The notes under the pieces were generated by a model, which saw only the letters and a program-made list of their open reading frames with translations, did no database searches and was not told where the DNA came from. Positions 23,855-36,041 of a stretch of 64,000 nt of DNA are shown piece after piece. Made by a program: the position numbers and the translations under genes. The DNA is taken from contig LSAX01000004.1 in NCBI GenBank assembly GCA_001557505.1, forward strand, positions 4,030,001 through 4,094,000, read 5' to 3'. How positions within the stretch are numbered: position 1 is the stretch's first letter; the number at the start of each line of letters is the position of its first letter. This stretch comes from Reticulascus tulasneorum. Its lineage: Eukaryota; Ascomycota; Sordariomycetes; Glomerellales; Reticulascaceae.

Positions 23855-25842
23855 ATGCCTTCTTTCAAGGCCACTTCTCTTTTATGCCTAGCCACGGCTA
23901 CCCAGCTCATCTCGGCTTGGCCAACAAAGTCCGACTACGCGCGAATTGTTACACGTGCTGATGAAATCGCGGACGAATATGACTACATCATTGTCGGCGG
24001 CGGCACTTCAGGGCTAACTGTAGGCGATCGACTTACCGAGGATGGAAAATGTCAGTGATAGAACCATTTTAGCACACGAAACTAGCGCAGAATTCCTAGC
24101 AATTAGGCTGACGAGGTAGCAGACAGCGTGCTTGTTGTTGAGTATGGATTTTACGACTCTCAGACGGGCATGAATCCGCGCCGCATGTTCAACATCACAT
24201 CCAAACCCAATCCTGAACTCAACAACCGAAGCTTCTCCGTCGGAATTGGTGCTGTAGTTGGTGGAAGCTCGATAGTTAACGGCCAGGTATTCTTACGGGG
24301 GACAAAGGAGGAGTATAATGCCTGGAAAGAGCTAGGAGGACCCAACTCAACTTGGGATTGGGACAACCTGCTGCCGTATTTCAGGAAGGTAAGGCAATTC
24401 AACTTCGCACCCTTGATTCGTAAAAGATAGACCTCTGATAACTTATAGGGCATGACTCTCACCCCTCCTGATGAGGCCATGGCGAAGGAGTTCAATATCA
24501 AGTACGATCCGAGCTACTGGGGCACGGGAACCACCTCTAAAGTGTTTGCTACCTTTGGAAAAGGGGCCCTTCAGTACACAATCAGTATGTTCTCTATACT
24601 ATCGGCAGATAACGTTTCTAACTGTCGCCCACAGAGGTCCTGTATAGTGCTATGTCCAAGATACCTGGTATCACTATCCCAGCGGACAGCGGCGCTGGCG
24701 AGACAGGCCTCTATTACTATCCAATTTCTCAAGATCCAGTCAACTACCTACGATCCTCTGCCCGAACTGCCCATTGGGACGGACTGAACCGCTCCAACTA
24801 TGAGATGATAGTGGGCGCTAAAGTCAATCGAATTCTCTGGGGTGACGATTTGACCGCTACAGGCGTCCAATTTGTCTCCCGAAACGACACTTCTGTGGCT
24901 CCCGTCCAAGTCAAGGCGCGGAGAGAAGTCATATTGGCTGCCGGGTCCGTTCATACGCCCCAGATTCTCATGCTCAGTGGTGTTGGACCTAGCGGTCTCC
25001 TCAAGCAAGCCAAGATTGAGGTAAAAGTGGACCTTCCTGGCGTTGGCTCCAATTTCCAGGATCACAGCTACATCCGAAGTATCAGCTATCGTTGGGGCAA
25101 GACGCCAGTAAGCAACGAAAGTAGCCCGACTGGTCCAGGTATTGGAGGCACGAGCTCCCCGCCAAACCTTGCTGCGATGATAGGTCTACCCGTTGTCTCC
25201 CCGGACCGTTTTGAGGAACTTGCTGCGGCCTATGAATCGCAAGATCCCGCGAAGTACCTCCCGGAGAGTTACACGAAAGAGCAGGTCGAAGGTTACAGAC
25301 AGCAACAGAAGGTCTACGCCAAGCTCATGCGCTCAACCGGCGTTACATTCTTGGAGATGATGATGTTCGGGCCCGGTGGCTCCGTTCAGAACCTCCACTG
25401 CATGTCACGAGGTAACATCCTAATTGATCCCGCCAATCCAGAAAGCGAGATGATCGTCGACTACCGCGCTGGCTCCAACCCCATTGATCTCCAAGTCATG
25501 GTCGAAATTATCAAATTCATGCGCCGCTACATGACTACAGGCGAACTAGCACAGTACGAGGCTCAAGAAACCATCCCTGGAACCACTGTTGCGAACGATG
25601 ATCTCCTTGCCTGGGCCAGGGGCGAGATCATTCCCTCGGTGTACCATCCTATTGGTACGTGTGCGAAGACGCCCCGCGAGTTGGGTGGCGTTGTCGACGA
25701 GGACCTTCTGGTATACGGTACTAAGAAGTTGAGAATTATCGATGGATCGATCATGCCAACCATTGTGGGAGCTACCACGTCAATGACTGTCTATGCAGTC
25801 GCCGAAAAGGTTCGCTATCTCCGGTATCTGTTTGTGAAGTAG
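23855..25842 (+). CDS. Secreted GMC-family FAD oxidoreductase
   Basis: Four exons, 23855-24050, 24123-24388, 24449-24584 and 24635-25842, encode 601 aa. Intron donors are GTCAGT, GTAAGG and GTATGT, with lengths 72, 60 and 50 nt. The signal peptide is MPSFKATSLLCLATATQLISA. The dinucleotide fold is DYIIVGGGTSGLTVGDRL (Gly-rich loop 48-53), followed by VLVVEYG and the GMC signature GGSSIVNGQVFLRG. AAGSVHTPQILMLSGVGP is the second signature. The catalytic His is His537 in YHPIGT. The usual second His/Asn sits in MPxxxxAHTQxT; here the block reads IVGATTSMTVYA, so Thr580 aligns there. Family members oxidise alcohols, sugars or aromatic alcohols. The substrate is unknown and activity is somewhat uncertain given that position. 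Confidence 0.88.
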
Positions 25843-26596
25843 GAAGGGAGCTAACATGCATAATAGGCTGCCGACATTATCAAAGAGCAAACTCAATAGG
25901 CGTTTCCTGTGACTAGCAGACTTTGAAGCAAGATCCCATTGTAAATATGCCTGGAAGCTGAACTCGCCTTCGAGTTACTAGGCAAATGGCCTCTCGTACA
26001 TAGTACTTTGTTTTCTAGGACATATGTTTTGTACATATTTAACGACCCAGTACAATTCTCGCAGGGTTTCACTGCTGTCAAGTTGTTCCTTGTACCATTA
26101 CTCCAAATTCTTGTAGCCATTGGAATGCGTATTGCGTAGATATGCCTGCCATGCAAGATAGTTGCATTCTTTGTAGACTGTTGGGGTTTCCATCTGGCAC
26201 GACCCAAGTCAGCATGTTAATTCCCAGGAACAGGTCGAGACACGATGATGAAAAGGTGTCGCCCCCTATCGAGAAGTGAGATGGAGCTGAATTCTTTTAA
26301 AATTCCCCACTGCCTGATTTACCATTAAAACTCATCATATGCTTTCAGAGACCATCATAGCGAGTAGGGTACATGATTGCTTACCAGGGCTCATATTAGC
26401 GACCCACTGTTCGGGATCCTGTTGCTGAAACGGGAAGGTTATAAACTCTAGATGCTTAGGTAATCTTCAACATCAAAACACCCCACATTCGCTCGCTGTG
26501 TCGTAATGTCATCCAGCACAGTCTCATCTTCACTAAAATTCCGCCGTCATCGTGGCCATAAGCTCTGGATCAGTTACATCAGCGATTGATGCCACA
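25843..26596. other. Intergenic region between GMC and S28 genes
   Basis: It holds the GMC 3' end and the S28 promoter. No other gene or repeat was recognised. Confidence 0.55.
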
Positions 26597-28426
26597 ATGA
26601 TGCATACTATGGCGTTTATGCGGCTGGTAACTACTTACCTAGTTTGCGCCACGGGGTTCACCCAAGCGCTTCGGGTGTCTCACTCGATCAGCGAGCTTCG
26701 CGAACTGGCGCGTTCACCTCGCCACCAGCCCTGGTCGTTCATCGTTTGCTGACCAAATCTCAGATTCGACGTCCAACTATCAGCAGTTCGAAAATTGGCG
26801 CACAAGATCCAAGGAAGTTGTATCCGGCCTACAACTTGTCCGTGCCAATTGATCATTTCCACAATGACTCTACCTATGAACCGCATTCGAGTGACCACTT
26901 CAGCATGCGCTATTGGTTTGATGCAAGCTACTATCGTGCAGGCGGACCAGTCATTGTTCTCGCTGGCGGCGAGACTAGCGGCGAAGATCGTCTGCCGTTC
27001 CTTCAAAAGGGTATTGTTACGCTGCTGGCTGAGGCCACTGGGGGGATTGGAGTTATACTGGAGCATCGCTATTATGGCGAGAGTTTTCCGGTCTCGAATC
27101 TCAGTACAGAGAGCCTCCGATTCTTGACCACAGATCAGGCGCTGGCTGATACAGCCTACTTCGCCCAGAATGTCAAGTTCGCAGGCTTGGAAGACTATGA
27201 TTTGACGGCACCCTCGACGCCATACATTGCCTACGGGGGTTCTTATGCTGGCGCATTTGTGGCGTTCCTACGAAAACTTTACCCCGATATTTACTGGGGC
27301 GCAATCTCATCGTCAGGCGTGACGGCGGCGATTATAGATTATTGGGATTACATGGAAGCTGCACGGCTTTTCGCGCCAGCAGATTGCGTAGCGACGACAC
27401 AAAAACTGACTCATGTGATCGATAATATCCTATTAGCCAGCGGTGATGCGAGCAAGGAGGATGCGGCCAAGTTGAAAGACGCCTTCGGCCTTGGTAACCT
27501 CACCTACAATGATGATTTTGCTGAGCTCCTCGGCGGGGGCATCCGCGAATTGCAAGGTACGAATTGGGATCCCGAGGTTAGTAGCCCAGAGTTTGGGCAC
27601 TATTGCGCCAACATATCTTCGCACGACGTGCTCTATCCCGGCACAGAGCATCTCAATGCCACTGTGCGTGAGCTCCTTGATATTGGCGGCTATGGGCAAG
27701 AGGTGGACGAGTTGGCAAACCACATGCTAAACTATATTGGCTATGTGAACGCCACGTCTGTTTCCCGCTGCAAGAAGTCGCAGGATGCGTGCTTTACAAT
27801 GCACAATAGCACCTTCTGGGCTCAAGATGACATCAGCCAGGAATGGCGCGCTTGGCCATACCAAGTGTGCACGCAGTAAGCGAACTCTGTCTCTCTACTT
27901 TCGTCAACTTACATATCTGAACAGATGGGGTTACTTTCAAACTGGTTCTGGCGTGCCAGAAGACCAATTGCCTCTGGTATCACGCCTCGTTGATATGGAG
28001 TATACATCGATTTTCTGCCGTGAAGCCTTCAACATTACCACGCCTCCGGACGTCGATGCTATCAACAAACACGGCGGCTTTGAGTTTAGCTACCCACGGG
28101 TTGCCCTACTCGATGGCGAGGTGGATCCATGGCGCGCTGCCACGCCTCATAAGATCGGGCTGCCGGATCGCAAGTCGACTACCACTGAGCCGTTCATCCT
28201 GATCGAAGATGGAGTGCACCATTGGGACGAGAACGGAAGATTTGAGAATGAGACGACTGCAGACTTGCCTCCTAAACCCGTTAGAGAGGCGCAGAGAAAA
28301 GAGGTGGAGTTCGTGAAGGCATGGATGGAGGAGTGGAAGCAAGAAAAGGGTTCTGGTAAGGTTCTGAGGCACATTTCGAATTACCTGCTAATGTTTTCTA
28401 CAGAACAAGTGTTTGATGAGTTGTGA
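26597..28426 (+). CDS. Secreted serine peptidase, family S28 (Pro-Xaa carboxypeptidase-like)
   Basis: My model has four exons, 26597-26733, 26784-27875, 27925-28355 and 28404-28426, for 560 aa. The first intron (50 nt, donor GTCGTT, acceptor CTATCAG) is needed to join the signal-peptide frame (MRLVTTYLVCATGFTQA) to the catalytic frame and is the weakest part. Introns 2 and 3 are clear; intron 3 is 48 nt, in frame and stop-free. The mature enzyme starts near KLYPAYNLSVPIDHFHN. The charge relay is complete: Ser199 in YGGSYAG, Asp477 in DGEVDPWR and His507/508 in DGVHHWD. ILEHRYYGES is also diagnostic. S28 enzymes act on peptide bonds next to proline, outside the cell or in acidic compartments. 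Several N-glycosylation sequons (NLS, NST, NIT) are present. Confidence 0.85.
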
Positions 28427-29576
28427 AGAAAATACTTAGACGAGACACGCGAGATGGATTAATGATCCACGCCGTAAATCTCATACGGTGGCACGTCGAG
28501 ATGGATTCTCTATACAGGAATATAGCGTAATGCCAAGTTCTTGGTCTCGGATTTTCAAGTTTAGAAGAGCGAGGCCATCATTATAATGCAGGATCTTGGT
28601 AGAGTACGGCAGGCAATACTTCTTTCGGAGGAACATAAGGAGCCTACTAAGCCACTCATGTTGCAATGCTAGTGACTGTGGTTTCGTTGAACACAGCTTA
28701 CGAAGGATCACTCCACTGAATTCTGGGTGCCCCCGGCTCTCCTCGTGATTCACCGAGAACTTGGAAGTTTGGTAGCATAAACTGTGGCTGCGGCAAAGTG
28801 CAACATCGCTATTTCCGGGTTCGTGATCCCAAAGATGGTGATTCCGTCTCCAATGCCTACCTCGAAGTATCATGACCATGTCGAATGGTTTTCGTTTGTC
28901 GGGGAGGTTTCTTGTCGGGTGTTAACCCCACAGATGGCGAATCACTTAGGTAAGCACAACAGCAAGTTGGAAGTGATTATACAGATCATAAATTCGATGA
29001 TTTGTATGCTCCGACTCTGCCGATGTCGTCAATGCTCACTGGTGCCTAGACTGGCTGGAGTCAGCCCCCTTTCACTCTGTTGATGTTACAGCCAAGAAAT
29101 ATTTGGAAGTTCTTAAACGAACAAATCCGATCGTTCAACTGCTAGAGCACGTTCCATGTAAGCAGATCGTTCCACTCCCAGCCCTTGTCAGGTTGGCTGT
29201 TTCCTGGTTCAATGTGTCAAGAAAATGCAAGGCGCAATCCCGTCAAATAACAATGTCAAGCGGCCATGGGTCAACCCTCATTCGAATGGGTTTCTGCATC
29301 CAACACAGCTCTTCCAAAATCCTTCTGGAAGCTCGGTGCTTCTGCAAGGGGATAACCTACGATTCTGAGATCTTTCAACCGCTGACTGGAAAGAGTGTAA
29401 GAGAAAAAGACGCGTAGGCAATGATACGTATAACTTAACTCAAGCGAACGGCGTAGCCAATTGCAAAAGGAGATAAAAGGGTGCCTTGTCCTCATCAAGA
29501 AGAATGGAAGTCTACAAGCTGTATCCTCGACTGTAGATAAGTTAGTTTGCACCCGATAGCAACCGTTTTCTTCATC
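28427..29576. other. Intergenic region between S28 and M43 peptidase genes
   Basis: No convincing gene in 1.15 kb. A 132-codon minus-strand frame at 28481-28879 has no recognisable domain. A GATAAAA word at about 29470 lies roughly 100 bp before the M43 start and may serve as its TATA-like element. Confidence 0.5.
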
Positions 29577-30620
29577 ATGCTTCTACCACTTGCTTTCTTT
29601 AGCCTCCTGGCTCTGCCATTAGCCAAATGCCACGTTCTGTCTCGCAATATTGAGGCGTCCAAGTGCGGAACTCCTGGGCCAACTGAGGAATACCTTTCCT
29701 CCATCGACGTCGCAAAGAATCAGATGAAAGCTTTCAGGCTTGCTGAAAATACTCCAGAAATTCTAGCTGCTGGCCTAACTGTGGACCTCTACATTCATGT
29801 CGTAGCGCGGTCCACGAGCCACAGCGACGGTTATCTTACAGTGAGTATCTGCAATTCCTGAGCAGCTCCGTCTCTTCCCAATTCTTCTTCTAATGCCCGT
29901 GAATAGCAAAAAGAGCTGGATGAACAGATTGAGGTCATCAAGACCGCTTTTGCTCCGACTGGAATCACCTTCAACATTATCGGCACGCAACACGTCGTCA
30001 ACCCGGGGTGGGTAGACAGCCCAGACAGCGCCACACCAGAAATGAAGCGAGCTCTGCACGTGGGCGACTACCGGACTTTGAACTTGTACTTTTTGAAAAA
30101 GGAAAACCCCGCCGTTCGCGGATCGTGTACTATGCCGGTTCTGCAAGCCAACGTCACCCAGCCGGACAGACTGTTGCTGGATGGCTGTTGCATTCGGCCG
30201 GAGACCGTTCCCGGAGGCTCGTTGCCGAACGTCAACGGGGGGAAGACTGCCGTGCACGAGATGGGGCACTGGTTTGGCCTTTGGCACACTTTCGAACCGC
30301 ACGGGCGTGTAGGGGTAAATCCCCCAAGCGGGTGTGTTGGAATTGGTGACGAGGTTGATGACACTCCGGCTGCGAGAAGTCCGACCGCTGAGGCGGAGTG
30401 CCCTGTGGGCAAAGATACTTGTCCTGCACTGCCAGGCCTAGATCCCGTCCACAACTACATGGATTATTCACGCGATGATTGCATGACGGAGTTCACGAAA
30501 GGCCAGACGTATGTCATATTTTCAATATCTCAGTCTCTGCGTTTCCTAGTTGGTTACTAATCTATTCTCTGTAGGGAACGAATGTTTATGATTTGGCAAA
30601 ACTATCGAGCAAATGCTTAG
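29577..30620 (+). CDS. Secreted metallopeptidase, family M43B (MEP1-like)
   Basis: Three exons, 29577-29840, 29907-30508 and 30575-30620, encode 303 aa. Both introns are 66 nt (GTGAGT, GTATGT). The signal peptide is MLLPLAFFSLLALPLAKC; longer open frame upstream begins only with TTG. The zinc site HEMGHWFGLWH gives His205, Glu206, His209 and His215, and HNYMDYS supplies the Met-turn (Met273), so this is a metzincin. CGTPGPTEE near the N-terminus and the paired cysteines (GSCTM, DGCC, SGCVG, AECP, DTCP, DDCM) fit fungal M43B extracellular metalloproteases. Its relatives include Coccidioides Mep1, an endopeptidase that processes a surface antigen. It neighbours three other secreted-enzyme genes. 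Substrate unknown. Confidence 0.9.
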
Positions 30621-31022
30621 GACTCAAGACTGCTGTCAAAGGCAGACGACGACTTCGCAAGATTCAACTCGATTATGGTTTCTTCCCTGTCAATACGATG
30701 GCATATTTCGTTCGGGCTCATGGGGCACATACAATGTACAAAAGTATTTAGAGTTGGTCGTACTCGCCTCTATTCAGCGTCGAATTCTGTCATGTATTTC
30801 GATATCCCTCCATTCCAACCATGTGGTCCCACCTACAAGCAGTTTTCTCGAGACTCCTACTGAATCACATGTGAGACTTCAAGCCGAGATGCCGTGATCT
30901 GCCAGCGTTGCATGGTCGCAGATACACCGCAGCTATAAACGGCAGCAAGCCGCAACCCTTCATAGACGTCATATAGTGTCCCCTGACACTCCGTGTAGCA
31001 ATTTCAGGTCCTCATTAACCCT
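30621..31022. other. Convergent 3' region
   Basis: This 402 bp stretch lies between the M43 stop and the stop of the minus-strand DUF3292-like gene. No features were recognised. Confidence 0.6.
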
Positions 31023-33329
31023 CTACCATGACTCCCATATTTGTCCACCGATGGCGATTAAGCGGTTAAAGAGCTCATCCCTCAAAGAAATGGCAGTGAG
31101 ATGGTACTCTTGACCCGTTTCATCCCTGATGATGATACCATCGGCAATCTCACTATCTGTCGCCCAGCCCACGATGATTTTGGACTTCCAGCCCAATCCG
31201 CCGATCTTCTGAAGTTCCTGATGGAAGCGGATAGTCAGTATTGAAAAGAGAGTTTATGCTTAATAGCAGACACTCACATGGATATCGGCGACGGGAATAG
31301 TCCACACAGAATCCGAATCACTCTCGGATGTAGTCCAACTAAGAGCTGGTGATGTGGCTGTGTCTTCAATATATGCATGTCCTTTCTTTCCTCCAAATCG
31401 TGCCGGGAAGCGTGTTGGTCCTGTGGGAGCGGTTGAACTGGACCTTACCACACCGAGTCTGTCCTTTGCGTGCTTCGACCCCGCAATGGCCTTAACTCGA
31501 TCTGCTCCAAGTGTAGTAGTGACTCCTCCCTTTGCTGTGCCTTTGAGGAAAGCCAGGATTCTGCTACCCTTTTTCGGTTTCTTCTCCCTGAGGTCTCCGT
31601 CTGCTTCAGCTTTAGTTTCCTCATCTGGATGAATTGCAGTGTCGATTTCGTCTTGTGTCACGCCTTCTCAGAATTAGATACGTTTTGTTTGAGATTTCTT
31701 CCCCTTCCAACTAGAAGTGAACTTACCTAAATGTTCAAGATTTTCTCCTGCGGTAGGGTGAGCTTCCATCGGAGGTGGTGTGCGATTAACTGGCGGCGGC
31801 GGCAGGGGAGCTCTGTTCCTCTCACCAATGCGAAGCAGGGTCAGAGTTAGCTGAGCATTAGTCGGTATGCCTCTAAGGATTGTGTTGCGTGGGTCGATGT
31901 ATTTCTGCCATTGAGGGTAGGTGCTAGGACATTCATTAGCTCGTTGCATTGCGATATATTCCAGCGCATAATCGGTAGCCTTACCGATTAACAATCTCAA
32001 CACCTCTTTGTATGAGCGGATCTCCAAAGAGAGTCATTCCAAACATAAAACCTACTCCCTTTAGAACCATATATGAGGTGACAAAGCATGATCCGAGGAG
32101 AAGAGGTAGTAGGCACGCTGCGAGGATAAATCGCGGTTTGTCTTTCGGGAACGGCGGCGTCGGGTTCAAGGCGTTACCGAAGCGTTCGTATGTATCCGTG
32201 ACCTATCATAGGTTAGAGTTTAGTAAGTATGGCCGAGATCGTTTCTTACATTGGAAAGCACGTGCATAAGAGGCAACGCCTTTGCCCACACCTCGTCCAG
32301 CACAGGCTTCTTCGTCTTATCATGCTCGACGGCACGCAGACCTCCGCCAGTCTTATCTTTTACATTGGCAATATCTTCAGCATCGTCAGTTAGGTTCGGG
32401 AGAGATGGGGTTTGCGGGAAACTTGCCTTCTGGGTTTCTCCCAGCTGCTGTGCTTACGGCCAACTTCAATGGAACTTACATTAGCTAACACCATACATGG
32501 GATGTCGTGACATTGACTTGCCGTGGAAACTCCGTTCACAAAGCTATGCGCCTCCTGCTCAAGTGCTTCTCCTGGGTGCTTCTCTGGCGCGCCAGTCATG
32601 GAGTCGGAGGCCAAGACCCCCGCCAATGGCTTTTTGACTCCGCCGGTCTTGCTGTCGATCAGGGCAGGCGGTGCAGGAGGGAAACAAATCGCTTGGGATC
32701 GAGGATAAAGGATAAGCACTGCCAAGAATGCGAAGAAACAAGGGACGAGATAATCGAAAAGCCAAGCAACAGTATACGCCGCCAGGAAAGCCGAGGTTCG
32801 TCTGCTCTCCCGCCATGAGCGAACTCGGACAATCTGTTTCCACAACCCAAACAGCCCCATACCAACAGTCATGTAAAGCCGTTCCATGTGAGCTCGCATC
32901 TTGTCTGGAGTGAATTCTTCGTCGGCTGCAACATTTAGATCTATATTGGCCAGCTAAAAGGTGTTATTAGCAAAGCCCAAACTCCAGTCAATTTCTCCCA
33001 CGGGCAGAGCATACAGGTGGTTCTGAAGTCGACTTGACGTGGAACATTTGCTTGTTGAACCTTCGAATTAGCGTCCACAGGTCATCGTTAGACAGGCCGC
33101 CGATAAGAGGAGGAACATCGTTCGCCTGCTCGTGCCATCCTAGGTTCTTTTCTTCGAGATCATCGTGCTGGATCTGCGCATGGCCTTTGTCGTCGTGGTC
33201 TGCATCGGCAAGCTCATGGCTGACGGTGGGCTGGCTTTCCGTGGAAACACCAACGACTTCTGGGTGCGAATCAGCAGCTGGCTCGAGAATCGGCGCATTT
33301 TCAATCGGCGGGACTGTTGGCGTCGACAT
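31023..33329 (-). CDS. DUF3292-like fungal membrane protein with tandem GC-AG introns
   Basis: Eight exons: 33329-33015, 32953-32522, 32463-32427, 32374-32250, 32202-31985, 31923-31727, 31663-31278 and 31217-31023; 634 aa. Introns 2 and 3 both have GCAAGT donors and flank a 37-nt exon; every junction keeps frame and matches the family pattern as I remember it. The order is an acidic N-terminus, then PPLIGGLSNDDLWTLIRRFNKQ, then a membrane pair around YTVAWLFDYLVPCFFAFLAVLIL. Next come SKTGGVKKPLAGVLASDSMTGAPEKHPGEA and FVNGVST, then PTPPFPKDKPR followed by a second hydrophobic stretch (LLPLLLGSCFVTSYMVLKGV). It ends in a GRAM/PH-like tail (WTIPVADI, GGLGWKSKIIVGWA). Homologs are fungal proteins of unknown function; a membrane-contact or lipid-related role is only a guess. 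Confidence 0.8.
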
Positions 33330-34161
33330 GCTGATTTTCTCGTTCCTACAAAGTCGAGGAAAGAGGATCTTGGTGGGCAAGCGGGAATGGAGGGGAGCTC
33401 AGGAGAAGAGTAGTCGCGCAAACCATTTAATCAGCGAGTGCCGTTTTAACCAGGTGGCCGTGATTTCCATGATTTGGTACTTTGCACTTGTCCTGACGTA
33501 GGTAGACTATGTACTCACGTAGCTATTATCCATGACGTCGGTATATCTGATTGGCTCCCCGAATCCAATTGGGAATGTGTGCCGCCATGACGATCACCCG
33601 CTGCGATCCAAATAATCGGGACGGGGCTCTTGGCAACACCCTCCCCGGCATTAATATCATCGACCTACCTATATCAGCTTGTTAGGTGCTGTCCACAGTC
33701 GCCTTCTTGCTCGTCCTTTGATTGATTCATGACATATGCCAGTTATCAAATATCTTGGCGTGATGGGCACTACGCTCGCGGAAGTTTCCCAACCATCTTC
33801 AATTGAGAAGAACACGTGCATCACTTTAGAAGCATCAAATCGCAAATCCACACGCGCCGCCGATACAAGTGCAGATTTTGCGCATGCTGGTGGAACGAGA
33901 TGGACGAACGACGAGTTCGGATGACTCGTAGAATAGGTCTGGGCGAGGAAACTGTTCACCTAGGGGTTCACCAAACTACTTGCACCATGCAGATACTAAG
34001 CCGTAGCTTCCAGCTTCAGTGAACGGGCTTGTATTGAATCTAGCCTATGATGTCGCCATCGCAGTCATGTTCTAACTACCCTTCGCAATTCTCAATCCCT
34101 GCAAGCATCTGCAATAACCCCCACTCGGTGTGTTCAACGGACTGTAAACCAGGGCAGCAAG
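33330..34161. other. Intergenic region, no gene seen
   Basis: It holds the promoter of the DUF3292-like gene and the 3' end of the next minus-strand gene. Short open frames (under 100 codons) show no coding character. Confidence 0.55.
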
Positions 34162-36041
34162 TCAAATGTTCAACGTATCCGCCCTCGCCCAGAGATCATT
34201 TGACCCTCTCATAACAATGTGAACTGAGGAATTATCTCCAGAATTCTCGCAACGAACAGGACACTCCCCTCCGCACCGCAACATGCGGGTCCGGTACGCG
34301 AGCGCGAGCACGCCGCTGGCGGTACCGTGGCTGTAACCGTTCTCTTGTGGGAGGGACTCCCACTTTCCGGTGCACTCGTAGAACCAGTTCAAGCGGTCAA
34401 AATGGTACCACAAGTCCGGCTGGCTCGATGGTTCATTCGCGATCTTGAATATCTCAATCTCAAAGTCCTTGTGACCGAACTCGGGCCATGAAAAGCGGCC
34501 TTTGGCTGAAAGCCGATTCTCGTCAACGTCAAGGTAGCCTGTGTGCCGGCGCTGCGTGTCTGGCTGAATCACACCGGTTCTGGGATTATTTCCTGCCCAG
34601 CGAAGGTGGATCCGGTTGGGATTTGGATGTTGATTTCCAACGGGAAGATTGGGATTTCCGGCGACTGGTTGAGTATGGGTGAGCGGCTCGAACGAGCCCT
34701 CCGACATTGACAACAACAGCGTGCCTTCCAGAATCCGGAAGTAGAACGTACCCAGCGTCCCATGCTGAGTCTTGGGCTTGCTGATATTGAGCTGAAGTCG
34801 CCTCCGGTAGCCGCAGTGATCGTAGATGTCCCGGCACCACACGAAATAGCAGCCCGCCATGCCCTCCAATGTCAAGGGCCCAGTGGGTTTGGTGGTGTAT
34901 ACTGACGCAAAATTGGTATGATCCTCGAGCATGCGAGTTTTGAACCGCATCTTTTTCCGCTCCGACATCATAACCATCCTCGAGTTGCGATCTGCCGCTT
35001 CAACCTCGGCCGAGCGCACTCGAGCTTCAACTTCCTCCAAGTCCCGACCAACTACAGTCTCTACACCCCATCGAGGGTCCGCCGGTCGCGTCTCTCTGAC
35101 GTGGAGACTCATCTCTGGAAATCTTTCTGCTGTCTGCTTCAGTACGGGGAGCACTTCGAAGAAATCCATAAGGACAACCGGTTCCTCGCCCACGACCGAG
35201 GCGCCACCATTCCACGGAAAGTACTTGTTCATAAACCAGCCGAAATCAAAGTTTATCTCGAAAGTTTCCAACACAATTTCGTTGCCCGGCTCGTCTAGCT
35301 GGCGAAACTCCTGTTCCAAGAAATGACGGAAGTCTGTCTTCAAGCCAATGAAGGTCTCTCCGCGCTTCATCAACATTTTCAGATCCGGGCGATATTCTCT
35401 GAGGTACATTGCCTTGGTTTCATCAGTCTCTTCGTAATCCAGGACCAAATAGTCAGCTGGCCAAGGCAGATGTGGTGGGAAGTAGAGCTCGATGAAATAG
35501 GGAAAGTTGAAGCGCGCTTTGCCTTCAGGCGACGGAAAAGCATGGAGCTGTGCCTCGAGCCAGGCCTTGTGCTGGAGTGCCTCCGCATGAATCCTCGCCC
35601 GTTCCGCGAGTTCAGCTGGGCGACGTGCCAACTTTTCTTCGTATGCTTCAACCAGAGCTGCCTGTCTGTGGACAACGTCATCTGGGATAGGGTAGCACTA
35701 TTCATGAAAATTACGTCAGACAGAACTGGATGGAAGGCGGACACGCTTGTACTCACTCCACCGCTGTGGAAGATCTGTTGGAGTCGCGCCCAGAGAAACC
35801 GAGGCTGCTTGTATGCAGTGGTATACCCGTACAGCAAAATCTGGGCCTTGAGAAATTCCCTGGGCAGATTTTTCGGGCGAGGCTTGTCAACTGGGCCTTG
35901 GAATAGGTGAATTAGCTCGTCAATGGGGGCTCTCTCGAAGCCCAAAGCTCTGAAGCCACTGTCTGGGTGGTAGGTAATTCCACCGTCTTCAACCTCCGAG
36001 ATGTATCCATCATCATCATCTCCACCGGTTTCCGATGCCAT
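34162..36041 (-). CDS. Conserved-looking fungal protein of unknown function
   Basis: Two exons, 36041-35757 and 35697-34162, separated by a 59-nt intron (GTGAGT..GAATAG), encode 606 aa. I do not recognise the family. The N-terminus is acidic (TGGDDDDGYISEVEDGG), followed by a soluble mixed region with PRPKNLPREFLKAQILLYGY. After the intron a helical, charged block (VEAYEEKLARRPAELAERARIH) leads into FNFPYFIELYFPPHLPWPADYLVLDYEE. The middle has Glu/Arg-rich helices (EEVEARVRSAEVEAADRNSR), then a beta-rich, Trp/Tyr-rich half (FASVYTTKPTGPLTLEGMAGCYFVWC, LWYHFDRLNWFYECTGKWESLPQ). No signal peptide, transmembrane span or catalytic motif is visible, so a cytosolic or nuclear protein is likely. The long uninterrupted frame and clean splice junction make it a real gene. 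Confidence 0.75.
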
